From Norana najaformis (lineage: Eukaryota; Annelida; Clitellata; Crassiclitellata; Hormogastridae), in the NCBI GenBank assembly GCA_964023275.1, contig OZ029927.1, positions 24,383,831 through 24,447,830 on the forward strand: DNA of 64,000 nt, read 5' to 3'. A program made the position numbers and the translations under genes. The notes beneath the pieces were generated by a model. That model worked only from the letters and a program-made list of their open reading frames with translations. It did no database searches and had not been told where the DNA came from. Each line of letters starts with the position of its first letter. The stretch's first letter is position 1. Below are positions 42,511 to 53,295 of the stretch, in pieces.

Positions 42511-42985
42511 TACTGCTAACACACGAATATGGACCATTTTATTATTTTTGCTAGGTCAGTATCCAAACTCAACGTAAACTATTTTCATCGTTACAGAGAC
42601 ATTTTAAACTCGGCAGTTTTACAAATATTGGGTTAATTTGGAATAATTAAAACACATCTTTAATAAGACAATCTGTAATATCATACTATGTTTTATATGT
42701 TAAAGGGATTTTGCAATAGTCTTGTTGTTAGCTCATGACAGGAATTTATTTCGAGATTTCAGTTCCACTTGCGTCCCCATCCAACGTTACTGTGATGAGT
42801 ACATTGACCGTACACTGTCAGTGGGAAGATCAGAGGGTGAGGAGTGGACTCGCCACCCGCCCTCATATGCCGAGGCTAAGAAAAATGAAGCCCCTAACAC
42901 TTCATACCCATGGCTGCCTCATGCAGCTAGCTTAATATATTCAGTGTATATTAAACAGTACTTATATATATTTTATAGAAATTAT
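42511..42985. other. Intergenic, no recognised gene
   Basis: A 123-codon ORF (42722-43093) runs through unique sequence into a LINE tail. It has no recognisable domain and is not accepted as a gene. Confidence 0.4.
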
Positions 42986-42989
42986 ATAT

Positions 42990-43140
42990 GTTTTATATTT
43001 ATACATAAACAAGAAACATTTTCAACTCATGTTAAATCATACCTTTGTAGAACTGTTAGACAGTCATGTTACTGCGCGTTTGTGAGTTTCTAAAAGGCGC
43101 TAAATAAACAACCAGATACATACATACATACACAAACATA
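42990..43140 (+). mobile_element. LINE 3' tail with (CATA)n end
   Basis: CTTTGTAGAACTGTTAGACA, GTCATGTTACTGCGCG and GGCGCTAAATAAACAACC, then CATACATACATA. The same 3' UTR as at 15240-15330. Confidence 0.7.
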
Positions 43141-43594
43141 TGTCCTCACAGAAAAACACATTTGTAAGCATTTATGTTCCATTGCAGCGGAACTGCAAAC
43201 AATAATTATGTATGTGTAATTCTACGACATATAAATGTAGTATTCCTAACAGTATCGACACAGTATTTTTATTAGTTCCTTTCGAAAACCCTGTACTGTA
43301 CGTATTTTAGCAGATTGCAACTCAAAAACTGTGCTGAGAAACGAACGAGAAAAACGTGGAAAGTGGACGTCGTAAAGTCTAGCCGTTATTCTTTAGTGTT
43401 TTCATCATCTAGTTGTAGTAATTTGTGTGAAAACTTAACCAGTTGACTGCGTATATAATCTGAGGTTAATAAATGTTGTACCAATTCGTAGAGATCGAAT
43501 TAAACTCTTCTCTTTGTTCTATTTTTGCGAGGAACGCCTTCGAGAGATGCTACAAAGTAACTTGAGAATATTCAGTTGCAATACGCTGCGCTTT

Positions 43595-43745
43595 TAAAAG
43601 GTGTCGCATACATTTAAAAAAGGTGTCGTGTACATTTAGAGAAGTGTCGTATACGCTTAAAAAAGGTGTCGTGTACATTTAGAAAAGTGTCGCATACATT
43701 TAAAAAGGTGTCATGTTCGTTTAGAAAGTGTCTTATACTGGATAT
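43595..43745 (+). repeat. About 21-bp tandem repeat (AAAAAGGTGTCGTGTACATTTAG)
   Basis: Seven imperfect units alternating GTGTACATTTAG and GCATACATTTAA endings. Confidence 0.9.
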
Positions 43746-43749
43746 AACC

Positions 43750-44405
43750 CGACACCACCTTTGAAAGGCAGACCAAGTGCGGTGTCGTCCTTTAACAAAG
43801 CCCGCTGAAAATGACCCTCTTTGCACCCCTCGTCCGCATTTGGCATTACCATCACATCCCTCTGTAGATGTCTGCACCTCAACAGAGTACTAAGGCCTAG
43901 ATTGGGCTATCCTGTTGATCATGCAGGGCAAACTGCGCCCCCCCCCAAGGTGGGGGTACTTCGATACAGCGTCCAGTAAAGGGACTCTAATTAGATCCAA
44001 TGTAGTGCTGACTATCTCCTGTCCTAACCCTAACCCTTGGTGTTTAATTAAGGCACAGGCTGTACTGAAATAACTATGGGCCAAATTTAGATGCAGACGT
44101 CCGCATTTACCGTTAACCCCTACCCCTTGTCCACATTTCGGTGACCCGTCTCTCCCGTTTTTCGGACGTTGTTAATGGACGACCCCCTATGTTTGTATGT
44201 ATCTGAATATTTTCTATAGCACAAGAAGCTTACGAAATATTGCACAAGAGGTCCTGTATGTAGACTGGAAGCTCCTCGTTTTAACAAGGGGTCACGTGTT
44301 CAGCCAAATTACATTCTTGATCCACGTCCCCAACCGCACATTAAAAGGAGGTTCCTTGGTGTGTGTACTGTTAAAAGAAAAATACTGAAAAATATGCTAA
44401 GGTCT
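43750..44405. other. Intergenic between NDRG and NAGK, no recognised feature
   Basis: A C/G run at 43940-43960 and CTAACCCTAACCC at 44026. No ORF of interest. Confidence 0.4.
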
Positions 44406-44419
44406 TTGGAGGTTCCTGA

Positions 44420-44697
44420 AAATGAGCTATAAAAATATTCAGATACGTCATATTCAGAAGACAGTAAATAAAATTACAACATAACAAACTACCCTCCATA
44501 TTTAAAAAAGACAAAGCAAATGAAACTAAAGTAAAGAAATAGTTCACCTAGAAAATGAGCTATAAAATGAGCTATACAAATATTCAGATACATCATATTC
44601 AGAAAAGACAGTAAATGTAATTACATGACAAACTACCCTCCATATTTAAAAAGGCAAAGCAAATGAAACTAAAGTAAAGAAACAGTTCACCTAGAAT
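44420..44697 (+). repeat. Direct tandem duplication, two units of about 133 bp
   Basis: AAAATGAGCTATAAAAATAT, ACAAACTACCCTCCATATTT and AAGTAAAGAAATAGTTCACC recur (44420 and 44554). Ends about 115 bp beyond the NAGK stop, so it may lie in its 3' UTR. Confidence 0.9.
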
Positions 44698-44812
44698 CCC
44701 CTTAACTTTAAACCCCTTGGCTGCACCTCTACCTCACTGAATTGAGCAAAACGTGCAGTGTTTCAAAATAACCATGGAATGTTCTCTAAGTGATTTGGCC
44801 ACATCACTGATC

Positions 44813-44994
44813 CTAAAGTTTCCCTTTGAAGAAAACTCTGGCATTCTTGGAGAAGTCAATTGGAATCGTTGCACCAGCGGCCTTCACAGCCAAATATGCT
44901 GCACCAAACGCAGAGTTCTTCTCTGGAAAGAGCAGAGTGATCTCTGAAAGCTTTACGTCACTGGCAGATCTTGGACGAAGCCCTTCGAGGAAAC
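44813..44994 (-). CDS. NAGK: NAGK exon 10 (residues 289-348), stop codon
   Basis: Acceptor GTTTCATAG, stop TAG at 44815-44813. It encodes [20 protein letters not shown], then [20 protein letters not shown], and ends [16 protein letters not shown] corresponds to SALGGASLGA of human NAGK. Confidence 0.96.
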
Positions 44995-47770
44995 CTATGA
45001 AACACAGAAATTTTTATGCACTGTGAGTGCCTTGAGAAAAGTAAAATATATCCATTGGTCAATATAATCAAATGCTTTGAACAAGTGAAATAAGATGTTG
45101 GTAAATATAATCAAATGCCTTGAACAAATGCAAGAAAACTTTGATCAATATAATCCTCTCCAGAATACCCTGTTTAATATAATAATTTTATTAAAGGCTG
45201 ATGGTAACACTATCGGGTAACACAAATACATTGTTATGCTAAACACTTGCATAAAACATTTGTCAGCTTCTATGAAACTGAACTTAACTGGAACAGCTTC
45301 TTCTAAAGTGCTTCTGCAAAAATATTCTATGTGTAACAGCGACCCACAAACCTTGTTCAAGAAGGTCCCAGCTTTTGAAAACGGATCCAGTGCAGACAAC
45401 GTGAAGCCCTCCTTCACCCTCCAACAACGACTGAAAACACAGACGCACACGATGTAACCCACCATTTCAACACCCAAACACCAAAAGAATTTAACATTAA
45501 TGGACATTTTTAGAATGACTCTCAGATGTGATGTAAAATGTGCTCCATGGTAATGTATATGTAAATGTACATGGTTTCACATAGCAACCATATGGCCTCG
45601 TCCCTGCTCATTTTTCAATGAACTAATCGGGCGAGATCCTTCACCACTGCTGCCCTTCAGCCGGCAATGGACGAATCCCAAGGTCATGGACACGGGGCCA
45701 GTGCATCGCAGGACTTACCGTTTACGTTCTAGCTTATCCCAGTACCAATTGGTATTGCTTGGTGACAGAGGCACGGTGTGTGCAAACAACTTGCCCAGGG
45801 TCGTTACACAGAGTCAAACCCACAACCGCATAAGCACTGACCAAACGCCTTACCAAAGAGCACTAATGCTCTTACAGAAGAGGTCAAGTGGCCAGCTGTG
45901 TTGCCAGACAACAAACTGTTGCTTTCACATAAAGTTCCAAGATTTCAACTGCGGATGCGGGCGAGAAACACAAACACAGCTACCATCCCACCTAGCGGCC
46001 ACTTGAGGCATTAATTATCCAACACTGGTTTGAAGTCCTTTAGACGTAAAACAGATCATTAGACGAACCTTGTCGGCTTTTGGTAGCAGGGCCAAAATGT
46101 GCCAGGCTAACAGTTTTCCAGCTTCTCTAAAGATGTGGCAGCACAGAGGATCACGTCGTTCTCGAGCCGCTGTCAACAGCAGGACTCATAATGTAAAAGC
46201 ATAACTATTTATGCAATTGTAATGTAATTTAATAAACAGCTTTAACTGAATGCAAGCAAAGCGTTTACATTCAAGGATGTACGTTAGTATCTAAACTTTT
46301 ACAGAATCCACAGCTTGCCAGTTTGTAAACAACTACAAAAATAGAGAAAATAGTGAAAACTGATAGTGAAAATCCTACATTTGTACTAACTCTTTTATCA
46401 ACATTAGTTAAACCGTTCAACTTAGGTTTGATCGGTGCATGATTACGAAGCTCTAAGTTACGCCAGTCCAAAAAATTTAAACCTGGCGCAATGTGTAATT
46501 TACCAACAAAAAGGTTTTCTTATTACAAAAATCCTCTGATTTAGCCTTCTAATTGAGTTTTTTCAATATTTGTCGTATTTCTGTCAAAAAGCAAACCTTT
46601 TGCAATGTCTTTGCACATTCCAGCAAGAACAGTCTTCTGGAAATCTGTGTACAAATGTTTCAACATATCCATCTGGTCCTTTACCTAAAATTTCACCCAA
46701 AAGACATCGAGGGCTTGATTCTGACTTTGAAAAGTTTACATCAAATTTATACTAAAGATTTACACTTGACCAAATCAGGGCCTAGAGGAATTAAAATTAC
46801 AGTCATTGTAATCAAGGAAAACAGATATCAAAATCACACAATCATTGTAATCAGGGCATAAAGGAATTCAAAATTACAGTCAACGTTACTTGTGTACTAC
46901 ATGTTTATACATATGTGGGTATGAAAGCCAAGTGTTTAGAGTGCTCAGCTTATAACGTGGAGATTACAGGTTCGAGCCTCCTCCCGTGAGATGGTTACTG
47001 TTTAGAGACCTTGAGCAAGTCTTTCACTCTCAACTGCTTTGGACATTAGATTCAGATTTACTGACCTTGCAATCGTAAATGCAATATAATAATAATATAC
47101 TTGTACAATATGTAATCCATGTAAACATGCAGCATTTTCTGACTCTGTTACATAAAACACACACATCTACATTGTAAACAGCCTCGGCCCAAGAGTACTG
47201 AACATCACAGAACTTCTGTAAATCTTCAATGCTGGACATATAGGCATTAACTGCAAATTTCAAATATTGCTGAAAGCGACAGCAAAGTCATATTGCAACC
47301 TTTTCAAATAGAACCACTGGTAGAAAGCTCACCTTAAAATAATCACACATGATTTGGTTCGCCACTTTAATATCAAAGGCAGATGGGACGAGGTTGTCAA
47401 GAGTGTCAAAAACCGTCTTCAGACAGGTATAGCTGATCCAGTAGGCTGTTGTGCAAAAAACAATCGTCTCTTGCAACAAGGCACAACACATTGGTATTAT
47501 TTTTTGGACACTAGGAAGAAAGGACCCTTCAGGATGTGGAAAAGTTTATTGCACGTTGTTCTGGAATGGCCAATCCTCGCTCTTATCTGACTTTGAATGT
47601 TTCTGTAAAGGTAACTGGTAAGTTGTAAAGGCAAGTAAAGGTAAGTTATAAAGGTAACTGGTAAGTTGTAAAGGCAACTGCATTAAAATGCTGGATGGCC
47701 ATGGAAATGAGATGAAAGAGAAATGAAGTCTCCCTCTTGTCACTAGTTGTTTGGGCCAAACATGTCATGA

Positions 47771-47801
<31 letters not shown>

Positions 47802-50800
47802 TATTATCATTATTAATAAATTTGTAAAGCATATAAAGCTGCCTCCACAGACCTCTTGAAATACGATTGCTGGCCACAGTTCACTTCAAAATGCCTCTTG
47901 TGTTATCCTGGCGCTATAGAAGTGTTCTATGTCAGATTACTGTACTGGTAACTGTAACTATAATAATGCCAATTTTTATAGCACCAGAAGTAGTGAGCTA
48001 CTTCTAGGGTGCTTTAGCTGTAGCACAATTCGATTCAATTACATATAATAGTGCTGTATAATATCTTCTCTGCATTGAATTAGATTAGATAAGATTAGAA
48101 GATAAGATGGCGCCCAGGTCACCTGATCCTTCATCACCCATCAAGTGACCCCATCCACCACATCGGAATCTATCCTCGTTTGGGTTGATCAGTTGGCAGT
48201 TGGATCCCGTTCCCGCAATTAGCACGATCCCACCTGAAATTACAAAACCACAGAATAACGAAGACGTGATTCATCATTTCAGAATAAAGGCAAGAAATTG
48301 AATCGAGTCTGGGTGGATAGCGTGATTGATTTGCCTTAAAAGATTATTAATCTCTTACAAAATAACAGTTTAAGAGCTATTTTAAATGTTTTAAAATAAG
48401 AGATTAATGTGCTAGACGTCAAATTTGATTTACAGGCAATTTGGATAATAGAAGCACAAAAACCAAGTTGTGTCTACCGTGTGGGAAAGCAGTGGCAATT
48501 GATCCAACCGTATCACAGCAGACGTAGTTGTGCTTGCTCAAGTTAGGATACTTTGCCTTAAGTCCGGCTTGAATCTGCCTGCTCGATTCTTCGTTGTCTG
48601 CTCCGCTCAACGACATTCCCTTCAGAAAATAACCATTCAGGTTCATCAACAATGCGATCGTTAGTAAAACAGCGAAAACTTCGTGTATAAATGAACAAAA
48701 TTTTGCCTCAGTCATTGAAATCACTTTGTAACGAATTATTGTAACTGTAATTGTAATTAGAAATTTGTAAAGCACCTCTTCAAGGTAGCCTTATCAGAGG
48801 CGCTCCCAGCCCCTTGTCCCAGAACTGGGGAATAATACGGTCTTCAAGTGCTTACGGAAGAGGGAGAGGAGCTCCCTTCAAATTATTATAATAGTACTAT
48901 TATTCGTTGGGGAGGTGTTTGAATGGTGCTATATAAATGTTCACATACATACATATATACATTTCTGCATTGATGAAGTCCTAAGAAACTGTATATTAAC
49001 GATTTGTTCAAGGACCACATTGAGTTTTAGTGTTAGTGTTGACAATATTTTGGTTGAAGTCTAAAAGTACAATGTTTGAATCAATAGATGCAGTGCATAA
49101 TGTAAACATGAAAATTTATTACAAGGTACACATCAACAACCAAATGATTTGCAAAGTAATAAAGTCTTAAAGTGATCTTAAGCTCCAGCCACTCAGCTGA
49201 TCTGTCAAGATTCGGATGATCTACAGAGCAATTCAGATGCATTTTTTGTGACTCACGCAAAAAATGCTCGTAAAAACAAAAACACCTCAACTCTAACTAG
49301 CCTCTCCAACAGAATACAATCTCTGATTACGATTTCACTCAAAGCGACCATCAGTTGATGCCTTGCGCTTTAAGATAACAGTGCTAAAAAATTCATCAGA
49401 ACAGATCAGAGTATTTGGAATTTGTTCCTGGTATTCTGAATCATCTACCACAAAAGTCCGACTTGTCAAACCACAATCATTTTAAATCACTTGTCATGAC
49501 TCAACATTTAACTCCTGCATGATTACAGAATATTTGGAATTTGTTCCTGGTATCATCCACCATAAAAGGCCAGACTTGCCAAACCACAATCATCATTTTA
49601 AATCATTTGTCATGACTCAACATTTAACTCCTGTCTGATTACAGAATATTTGGAATTTGTTCCTGGTATCATCTACCACAAAAGGCCAGACTTGTCAAAC
49701 CACAATCATTTTAAATCACTTGTCATGACTCAACATTTAACTCTGACTTTGTCCTTACCTCAGATTCAGATTCATTGACTTTGCACGCATAATAACTGCT
49801 TTAAATAAACAAAATAATAATAATGCACTTTAAATTTACCCATATAAAAATCTGGTTACAACACTCTCATATCAATATTCAGTAAGAAAACACACATACT
49901 TCGATTTTACATGAGGGTTACATTTACCAAGATACCAATATTTACCACGATTTAGCTACATTAATGCCGCAGGACTCACCAACGACAGCAGAGGTACGTC
50001 GAGACTAATGCCAGCTTTCTTCTTTGCTTCATTTGTCAAGTCGTTCAGTCTCTTCAGACATTCATCCAGTCCAATTTGCTGAAATTCACAACAACGGATT
50101 CATTTCACTGGCTGCATCTCAAAGACAACGTTTTTGCTGCTGCCATTCTCTGATTTTATTCGCCTTCAATACCAGTAATCGATTAAACTGTTTTACTTAA
50201 TCTCCAGTCTAATCTACAGAATTACATGGTGCTATGGTACTGAGACATCCCACAGTTTACTCAATGAGATACTGAGATTGTTATAGTCCAACCAATGTGG
50301 TACTGAGAATTTCAATAGTTTAACCAATGTCATACTGAACGATCCATAACCAGCCCAATGTCATACTGAGATTTCCCATAGTCTAACCAATTTCACAGCA
50401 AAAGTTCTCATTGTCTCACCAATATTGTACAAACACTTTTCATACCCTAACCAATCTGATACTAAACTTTCCCATATTCTAACCAATTTGGTACTGAAGC
50501 TACCCACGTGACATTGAGACTTTCAATAGTCTACCCAATTTGGTACTGAAATTACCCACAGTCTCACCAATGTGACATTGAGGCTTTCAATAGTCTACCC
50601 AATTTGGTACTGAAGTTACCCAGAGTCTAACCAGTGTCATATTGTGATATTCTTCTTACCCAGTGGTTTGTGCTGAGATCAACGTCTGCTTCTGCAATCA
50701 ACTCTCCAAGGCCGTTCAACAGAACTATCTGCGTGTGGGTACCTCCACTACACACAACAAAACGGAGATAAAGTCTGATCTCACAATTCATATTTTCACT

Positions 50801-51753
50801 ATAAAATTCGCTGTGTCAGATAAAGTCCTTCAAATAGGTCAGAAACAAATTACGACTTATGCCATACTGTCTTTTCAAATTGCATTTGTCATTCATTTGA
50901 ATGTGGTCCGTGTTTCTAAGTTTCCCAGACTGGAACGGGCTCTCCAGCCATCAAATATGATACAAGTCCCTGAAAGAATGCACTATAATATTACTCACTT
51001 ATATGTAAACGTACACAAATTTATATAGTGACCGAATGACCTCGACCCTGCTCATTTCGCAATGAACTGATTGGTCGAGATCCTTCACCACCATAGCCTG
51101 TTTGAATGGGTGCCATGCCATTTAAAGCCCCATGCATGGACCACGCAAGTCCAAGATTTAAATCTCTCAAATATATAGCCACTATCAGGCTGCAAGTCGG
51201 TAACCTCATGCACAGAGGTGCCTTGGTATAGGCTTTATCCAACTGTGCTGGGGTTGGCCATATTGTTCAACCTTGGGCAATTTATTTAACTGGTCAAATC
51301 TTCCATTTTACTGTCTGTTTAACTGAAACCAGAAGAATACGAGGATGCATGCGAAGAAGAAACTGAAAAGGCAATTTGGCAAAGTCATGGCTGGTTACAA
51401 CGCATCTGACGAAGCACATTTCATTGTGCAAACAATTTCTCATGTGCACATGAGATGCATACCAGATTAAATACGTTCTTTCATGCAAAATAGTATATGG
51501 TGTTCGTTACTCATCGATTACTTACTTATTTATTGGAGAAGCGCTGTTCGGGGCTTGCAACGCCCTTTTCTCTCAGTCTGGAGCGGCCATATTCTTTTAC
51601 ACGTGGTCCGCCGCAGTCGGGCCAAAGAAAATATTACCAAGCAAAATAACAGATACTGCTCTCAAACTGGGCAATTCATTACTGGCACATTTTGAAATTA
51701 TTCTCTTACCCCTCGATCCCTCCAAAAACGTCACTTTTGGAAGCTGAACGCAT
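44813..51753 (-). CDS. NAGK: N-acetylglucosamine kinase, complete, 10 exons
   Basis: NAGK phosphorylates N-acetylglucosamine to GlcNAc-6-phosphate with ATP in the cytosol, salvaging amino sugar for UDP-GlcNAc; the mammalian enzyme also acts on muramyl peptides. Exons in gene order: 51710-51753, 50660-50747, 49980-50078, 48478-48619, 48123-48233, 47333-47445, 46597-46684, 46069-46169, 45352-45430, 44813-44994. All are GT..AG and in phase: 1047 bases, 348 residues plus TAG (human NAGK has 344). Landmarks: phosphate loop GGIEGGGT (11-18), STNHW (40-44), GMSLSGAD (78-85), catalytic Asp in [10 protein letters not shown] (D113), GTGSNC (132-137), [13 protein letters not shown] (149-161) and [12 protein letters not shown] near the C-terminus. 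It belongs to the BadF/BadG-type ATPase fold. The ATG at 51753 begins [16 protein letters not shown]. No defects are visible. It is transcribed toward NDRG. Confidence 0.97.
45352..45430 (-). CDS. NAGK: NAGK exon 9 (residues 263-288)
   Basis: Acceptor TGTGTTTTCAG, donor GAACAAG|GTTTGT. It encodes [20 protein letters not shown] and WDLLEQ; the CVGSVWKSW block of human NAGK is conserved. Confidence 0.95.
45545..45865 (-). mobile_element. Family D repeat scrap followed by SINE S1, both inverted
   Basis: 45550-45655: GTAAATGTACATGGTTTCAC, CTGCTCATTTTTCAATGAAC and GAGATCCTTCACCACTGCTG. 45657-45865: AGCCGGCAATGGACGAATCC, GGACACGGGGCCAGTGCATC, GAGGCACGGTGTGTGCAAAC and CAAACCCACAACCGC (minus-strand B-box). 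In NAGK intron 8. Confidence 0.85.
46069..46169 (-). CDS. NAGK: NAGK exon 8 (residues 229-262)
   Basis: Acceptor TGCTGTTGACAG, donor GACAAG|GTTCGT. It encodes [20 protein letters not shown] and [14 protein letters not shown], matching AQQGDPLSRYIFRKAGEMLGRHIVAVLPEID. Confidence 0.95.
46597..46684 (-). CDS. NAGK: NAGK exon 7 (residues 200-228)
   Basis: Acceptor GAAATTTTAG, donor GCAAAAG|GTTTGC. It encodes [20 protein letters not shown] and AGMCKDIAK, matching VPDRLGILTHLYRDF..CRFAGFCRKIAEG. Confidence 0.93.
46915..47100 (+). mobile_element. tRNA-like SINE (family S2)
   Basis: GAAAGCCAAGTGTTTAGAGT, B-box GGTTCGAGCCTCC near 46971, GTGAGATGGTTACTGTTTAG and CTTTCACTCTCAACTGC, then an A/T-rich (AAT)n tail. 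In NAGK intron 6. Confidence 0.75.
47333..47445 (-). CDS. NAGK: NAGK exon 6 (residues 162-199)
   Basis: Acceptor GCACAACAG, donor TTTAAG|GTGAGC. It encodes [20 protein letters not shown], then [13 protein letters not shown], parallel to AYWIAHQAVKIVFDSIDN of human NAGK. Confidence 0.96.
48123..48233 (-). CDS. NAGK: NAGK exon 5 (residues 125-161)
   Basis: Acceptor TAATTTCAG, donor GATCAG|GTGACC. It encodes [19 protein letters not shown], then [13 protein letters not shown], the GTGS nucleotide-binding motif and the GWGH/GDEGS substrate loop. Confidence 0.97.
48478..48619 (-). CDS. NAGK: NAGK exon 4 (residues 78-124), catalytic Asp
   Basis: Acceptor TTTTCTGAAG, donor CCACACG|GTAGAC. It encodes [16 protein letters not shown], then [16 protein letters not shown]. 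The Asp of CDTVGS aligns with the catalytic base Asp107 of human NAGK. Confidence 0.96.
48735..48960 (-). mobile_element. LINE family C tail, adjoining a (CATA)n tail
   Basis: TCTTCAAGGTAGCCTTATCA, GAACTGGGGAATAATACGGT and CTTCAAGTGCTTACGGAAGA match 5395-5500. The short 48925-48960 end GGTGCTATATAAATGTTCAC plus CATACATACA is a separate LINE tail on +. Confidence 0.75.
49430..49750 (+). repeat. Three-unit tandem repeat of about 110 bp in NAGK intron 3
   Basis: GAATATTTGGAATTTGTTCC, TGGTATCATC and CCAGACTTG.CAAACCACAA, then TTGTCATGACTCAACATTTA, recur three times (from about 49410, 49525, 49642). Confidence 0.9.
49980..50078 (-). CDS. NAGK: NAGK exon 3 (residues 45-77)
   Basis: Acceptor GAATTTCAG, donor TCGTTG|GTGAGT. 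It encodes [20 protein letters not shown] and [13 protein letters not shown]. Phase 0 at both ends. Confidence 0.95.
50220..50650. repeat. Degenerate about 30-40-bp tandem repeat in NAGK intron 2
   Basis: Units of CCAATTTGGTACTGA, GATTTCCCATAGTCTAA and variants recur about a dozen times up to ten bases before exon 2's donor side. Strongly diverged. Confidence 0.8.
50660..50747 (-). CDS. NAGK: NAGK exon 2 (residues 15-44)
   Basis: Acceptor TTGTTGTGTGTAG, donor CACTGG|GTAAGA. It completes GGGTHT and encodes [20 protein letters not shown] and NHW. Confidence 0.96.
51010..51125 (-). repeat. Family D repeat, inverted, in NAGK intron 1
   Basis: TATATAGTGACCGAATGACC, TCGACCCTGCTCATTTCGCA and GAGATCCTTCACCACCATAG. 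Confidence 0.75.
51126..51700. other. NAGK intron 1, no further feature
   Basis: Short ORFs without motifs. Nothing recognised. Confidence 0.4.
51710..51753 (-). CDS. NAGK: NAGK exon 1 (residues 1-14), start codon
   Basis: ATG at 51753-51751, donor GAGG|GTAAGA. It encodes [14 protein letters not shown] and the start of the Gly loop. The ATG is the only one that joins the conserved GGVEGGG motif in frame. Confidence 0.92.
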
Positions 51754-52214
51754 TGTCTGGAGCTACGATTACGATTACTGCAGACCAAAAAGAACAGGTA
51801 GCAGGCGACAGTCGCTTTGCGAACAAGTAAGCTGCACCACCGGTTAAGCTCACAGTCTACAATCGACACAGTATATCTTGTACATTAACGTCCTGGGCTT
51901 TCCGAAAGCCCCTTGAAGCGACAATTTATGCTCTCGTTGTAAATTAGTTAAATTCTGATTTTGTTTACACCCCTCAAGGGGTTTAGAACAAACAGCGGCA
52001 AACGTCCGCCAGGCACATGACATTCGCGATAAACCGTTTAACCACGTGAGCTGTAAACAAAGTCCGTTGCCTTGCGAGTCCGGTAACACGGGGCCTGGGC
52101 CCGAGGGATTGTCCTCTACCTGGAAAACGTCATTAACGATTACTGATCCAAATTATTTATTTCTGCTAACATCTAACAAGTATTAGCTGGCTTCATTAGG
52201 CCAGGTAACGTACA
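51754..52214 (-). promoter_or_regulatory. Presumed NAGK 5' UTR/promoter region
   Basis: Placed only by position upstream of the NAGK ATG. The stretch is moderately GC-rich for this window. No TATA box or named factor site stands out. Confidence 0.35.
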
Positions 52215-52462
52215 TATCTCACCTTTTCAACAGATCCCACCCTGATCAGTCTTCCCATTTCCCTCAGCTTAAACACAACTCACCCTAACCTCCCCAACCC
52301 TCCTCTGTCTGGTCTCCTGGCAACCGGACTTCGTTCTTGACATGGCGTCTTTGAATAACCCTACGGACCTGACGTAGCGCTCATGAATAAGCTGGTGCTC
52401 TGCGCTTAGCTTTTAAGTAGCGCTTAAGAAATTTCGACTTTACGATTACTTTTATGTTAACG
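52215..52462 (+). mobile_element. Non-LTR element 3' tail, family B
   Basis: CCCTGATCAGTCTTCCCATT, CTGGTCTCCTGGCAACCGGA, GCTCATGAATAAGCTGGTGC and TTTCGACTTTACGATTAC. Closely follows the copy at 2765-2975. Confidence 0.8.
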
Positions 52463-53125
52463 CTGATCAAGCGGGAACCAGGACAAATAACATAGTTCCA
52501 AATACTTCTCGATGTCCTGCAAATGTTTTTGTTCGTAGTGGATTTTTAAAAGTAACTCGGAGGAAAAATTAGGAAAAATAAATAGGCCGAAACCTTTGAA
52601 AACCTGTAAAGACATGTGGTTAATTTTTTAAACAATAATTGTGTTTTTTGTAAAGGTTGGCCGGAAAAAATAAGAAAACCCGCAAAAGACACCGAAGTTG
52701 GTATTAAAAGAACAAAAATACCGAAAACCGAATAAAAAATACAGAATGCAAAAAATGATTTTCCTTAAAACTTCATTCATTCAGAGCATTTAAAAAGCGC
52801 CCGTTCAAACATTATACAGAGGGGGCTCCCTCCGGCTCCGACGAAAGAAAGCAGTCTTCAACTGATGTTGAGAAGTGTAGGCCTATTATATATCGTTCAT
52901 GGAACATTCGTTAACATTGTTGAAAGTGGAGGGGCAGCTGGGCGCCTTCGTTAACTGATTAGTTTATTAACAGATTGCCTGGTTAGCCCATTGGTTAAAG
53001 CGCCTCTGTGCGTCAGGAGGTAGCTTGGTAGCAGCTCTGGTTACCTGCATTGGTTAAAGCGTAGCCTACGTCAAGGCGCCTCTGTACAAGAGGATGCCGG
53101 TCCATATAACGACACAGCATTTCAG
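52463..53125. other. Intergenic; possible degenerate tRNA-like repeat
   Basis: GGTTAGCCCATTGGTTAAAG and GCGCCTCTGTGCG at 52981, partly repeated at 53053 (TTGGTTAAAGCG), resemble an A-box SINE head without a clear B-box. The rest is AT-rich and unmatched. Confidence 0.35.
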
Positions 53126-53129
53126 CGAT

Positions 53130-53295
53130 TTGAATCTCGGGCTAGAACAGTCCCGTGCACAGGGATCTTGAATGGCGTGGACCCATTTAAAAATGCAGTG
53201 GTGGGGATGGATCTCACCCGATAAGTTCATTGGAAAATGAGCAGGGTCGAGGCCATACGGTTGCTATATAAAACCGTGTACATGTACGTTGTGGC
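53130..53295 (+). repeat. Family D repeat, single unit
   Basis: CTCGGGCTAGAACAGTCCCG, GAATGGCGTGGACCCATTTA, GGATCTCACCCGATAAGTTC and GAGGCCATACGGTTGCTATA, with a GTGTACATGTAC end. Confidence 0.82.

Noticed and set aside
42722-43093. 123-codon ORF between NDRG and NAGK
   Set aside because: The C-terminal third is a LINE 3' tail in translation, and the rest has no recognisable domain.
44020-44040. CTAACCCTAACCC, possible interstitial telomere repeat
   Set aside because: Only two units and embedded in C-rich sequence; too short to mean anything.
47030-47263. Minus-strand ORF with an acceptor-like TTTCAG, first taken for the NAGK exon after 47333
   Set aside because: Its sequence ([18 protein letters not shown]) does not resemble NAGK; 46597-46684 fits the conserved LTHLYRDF..AGFC segment and the phase.
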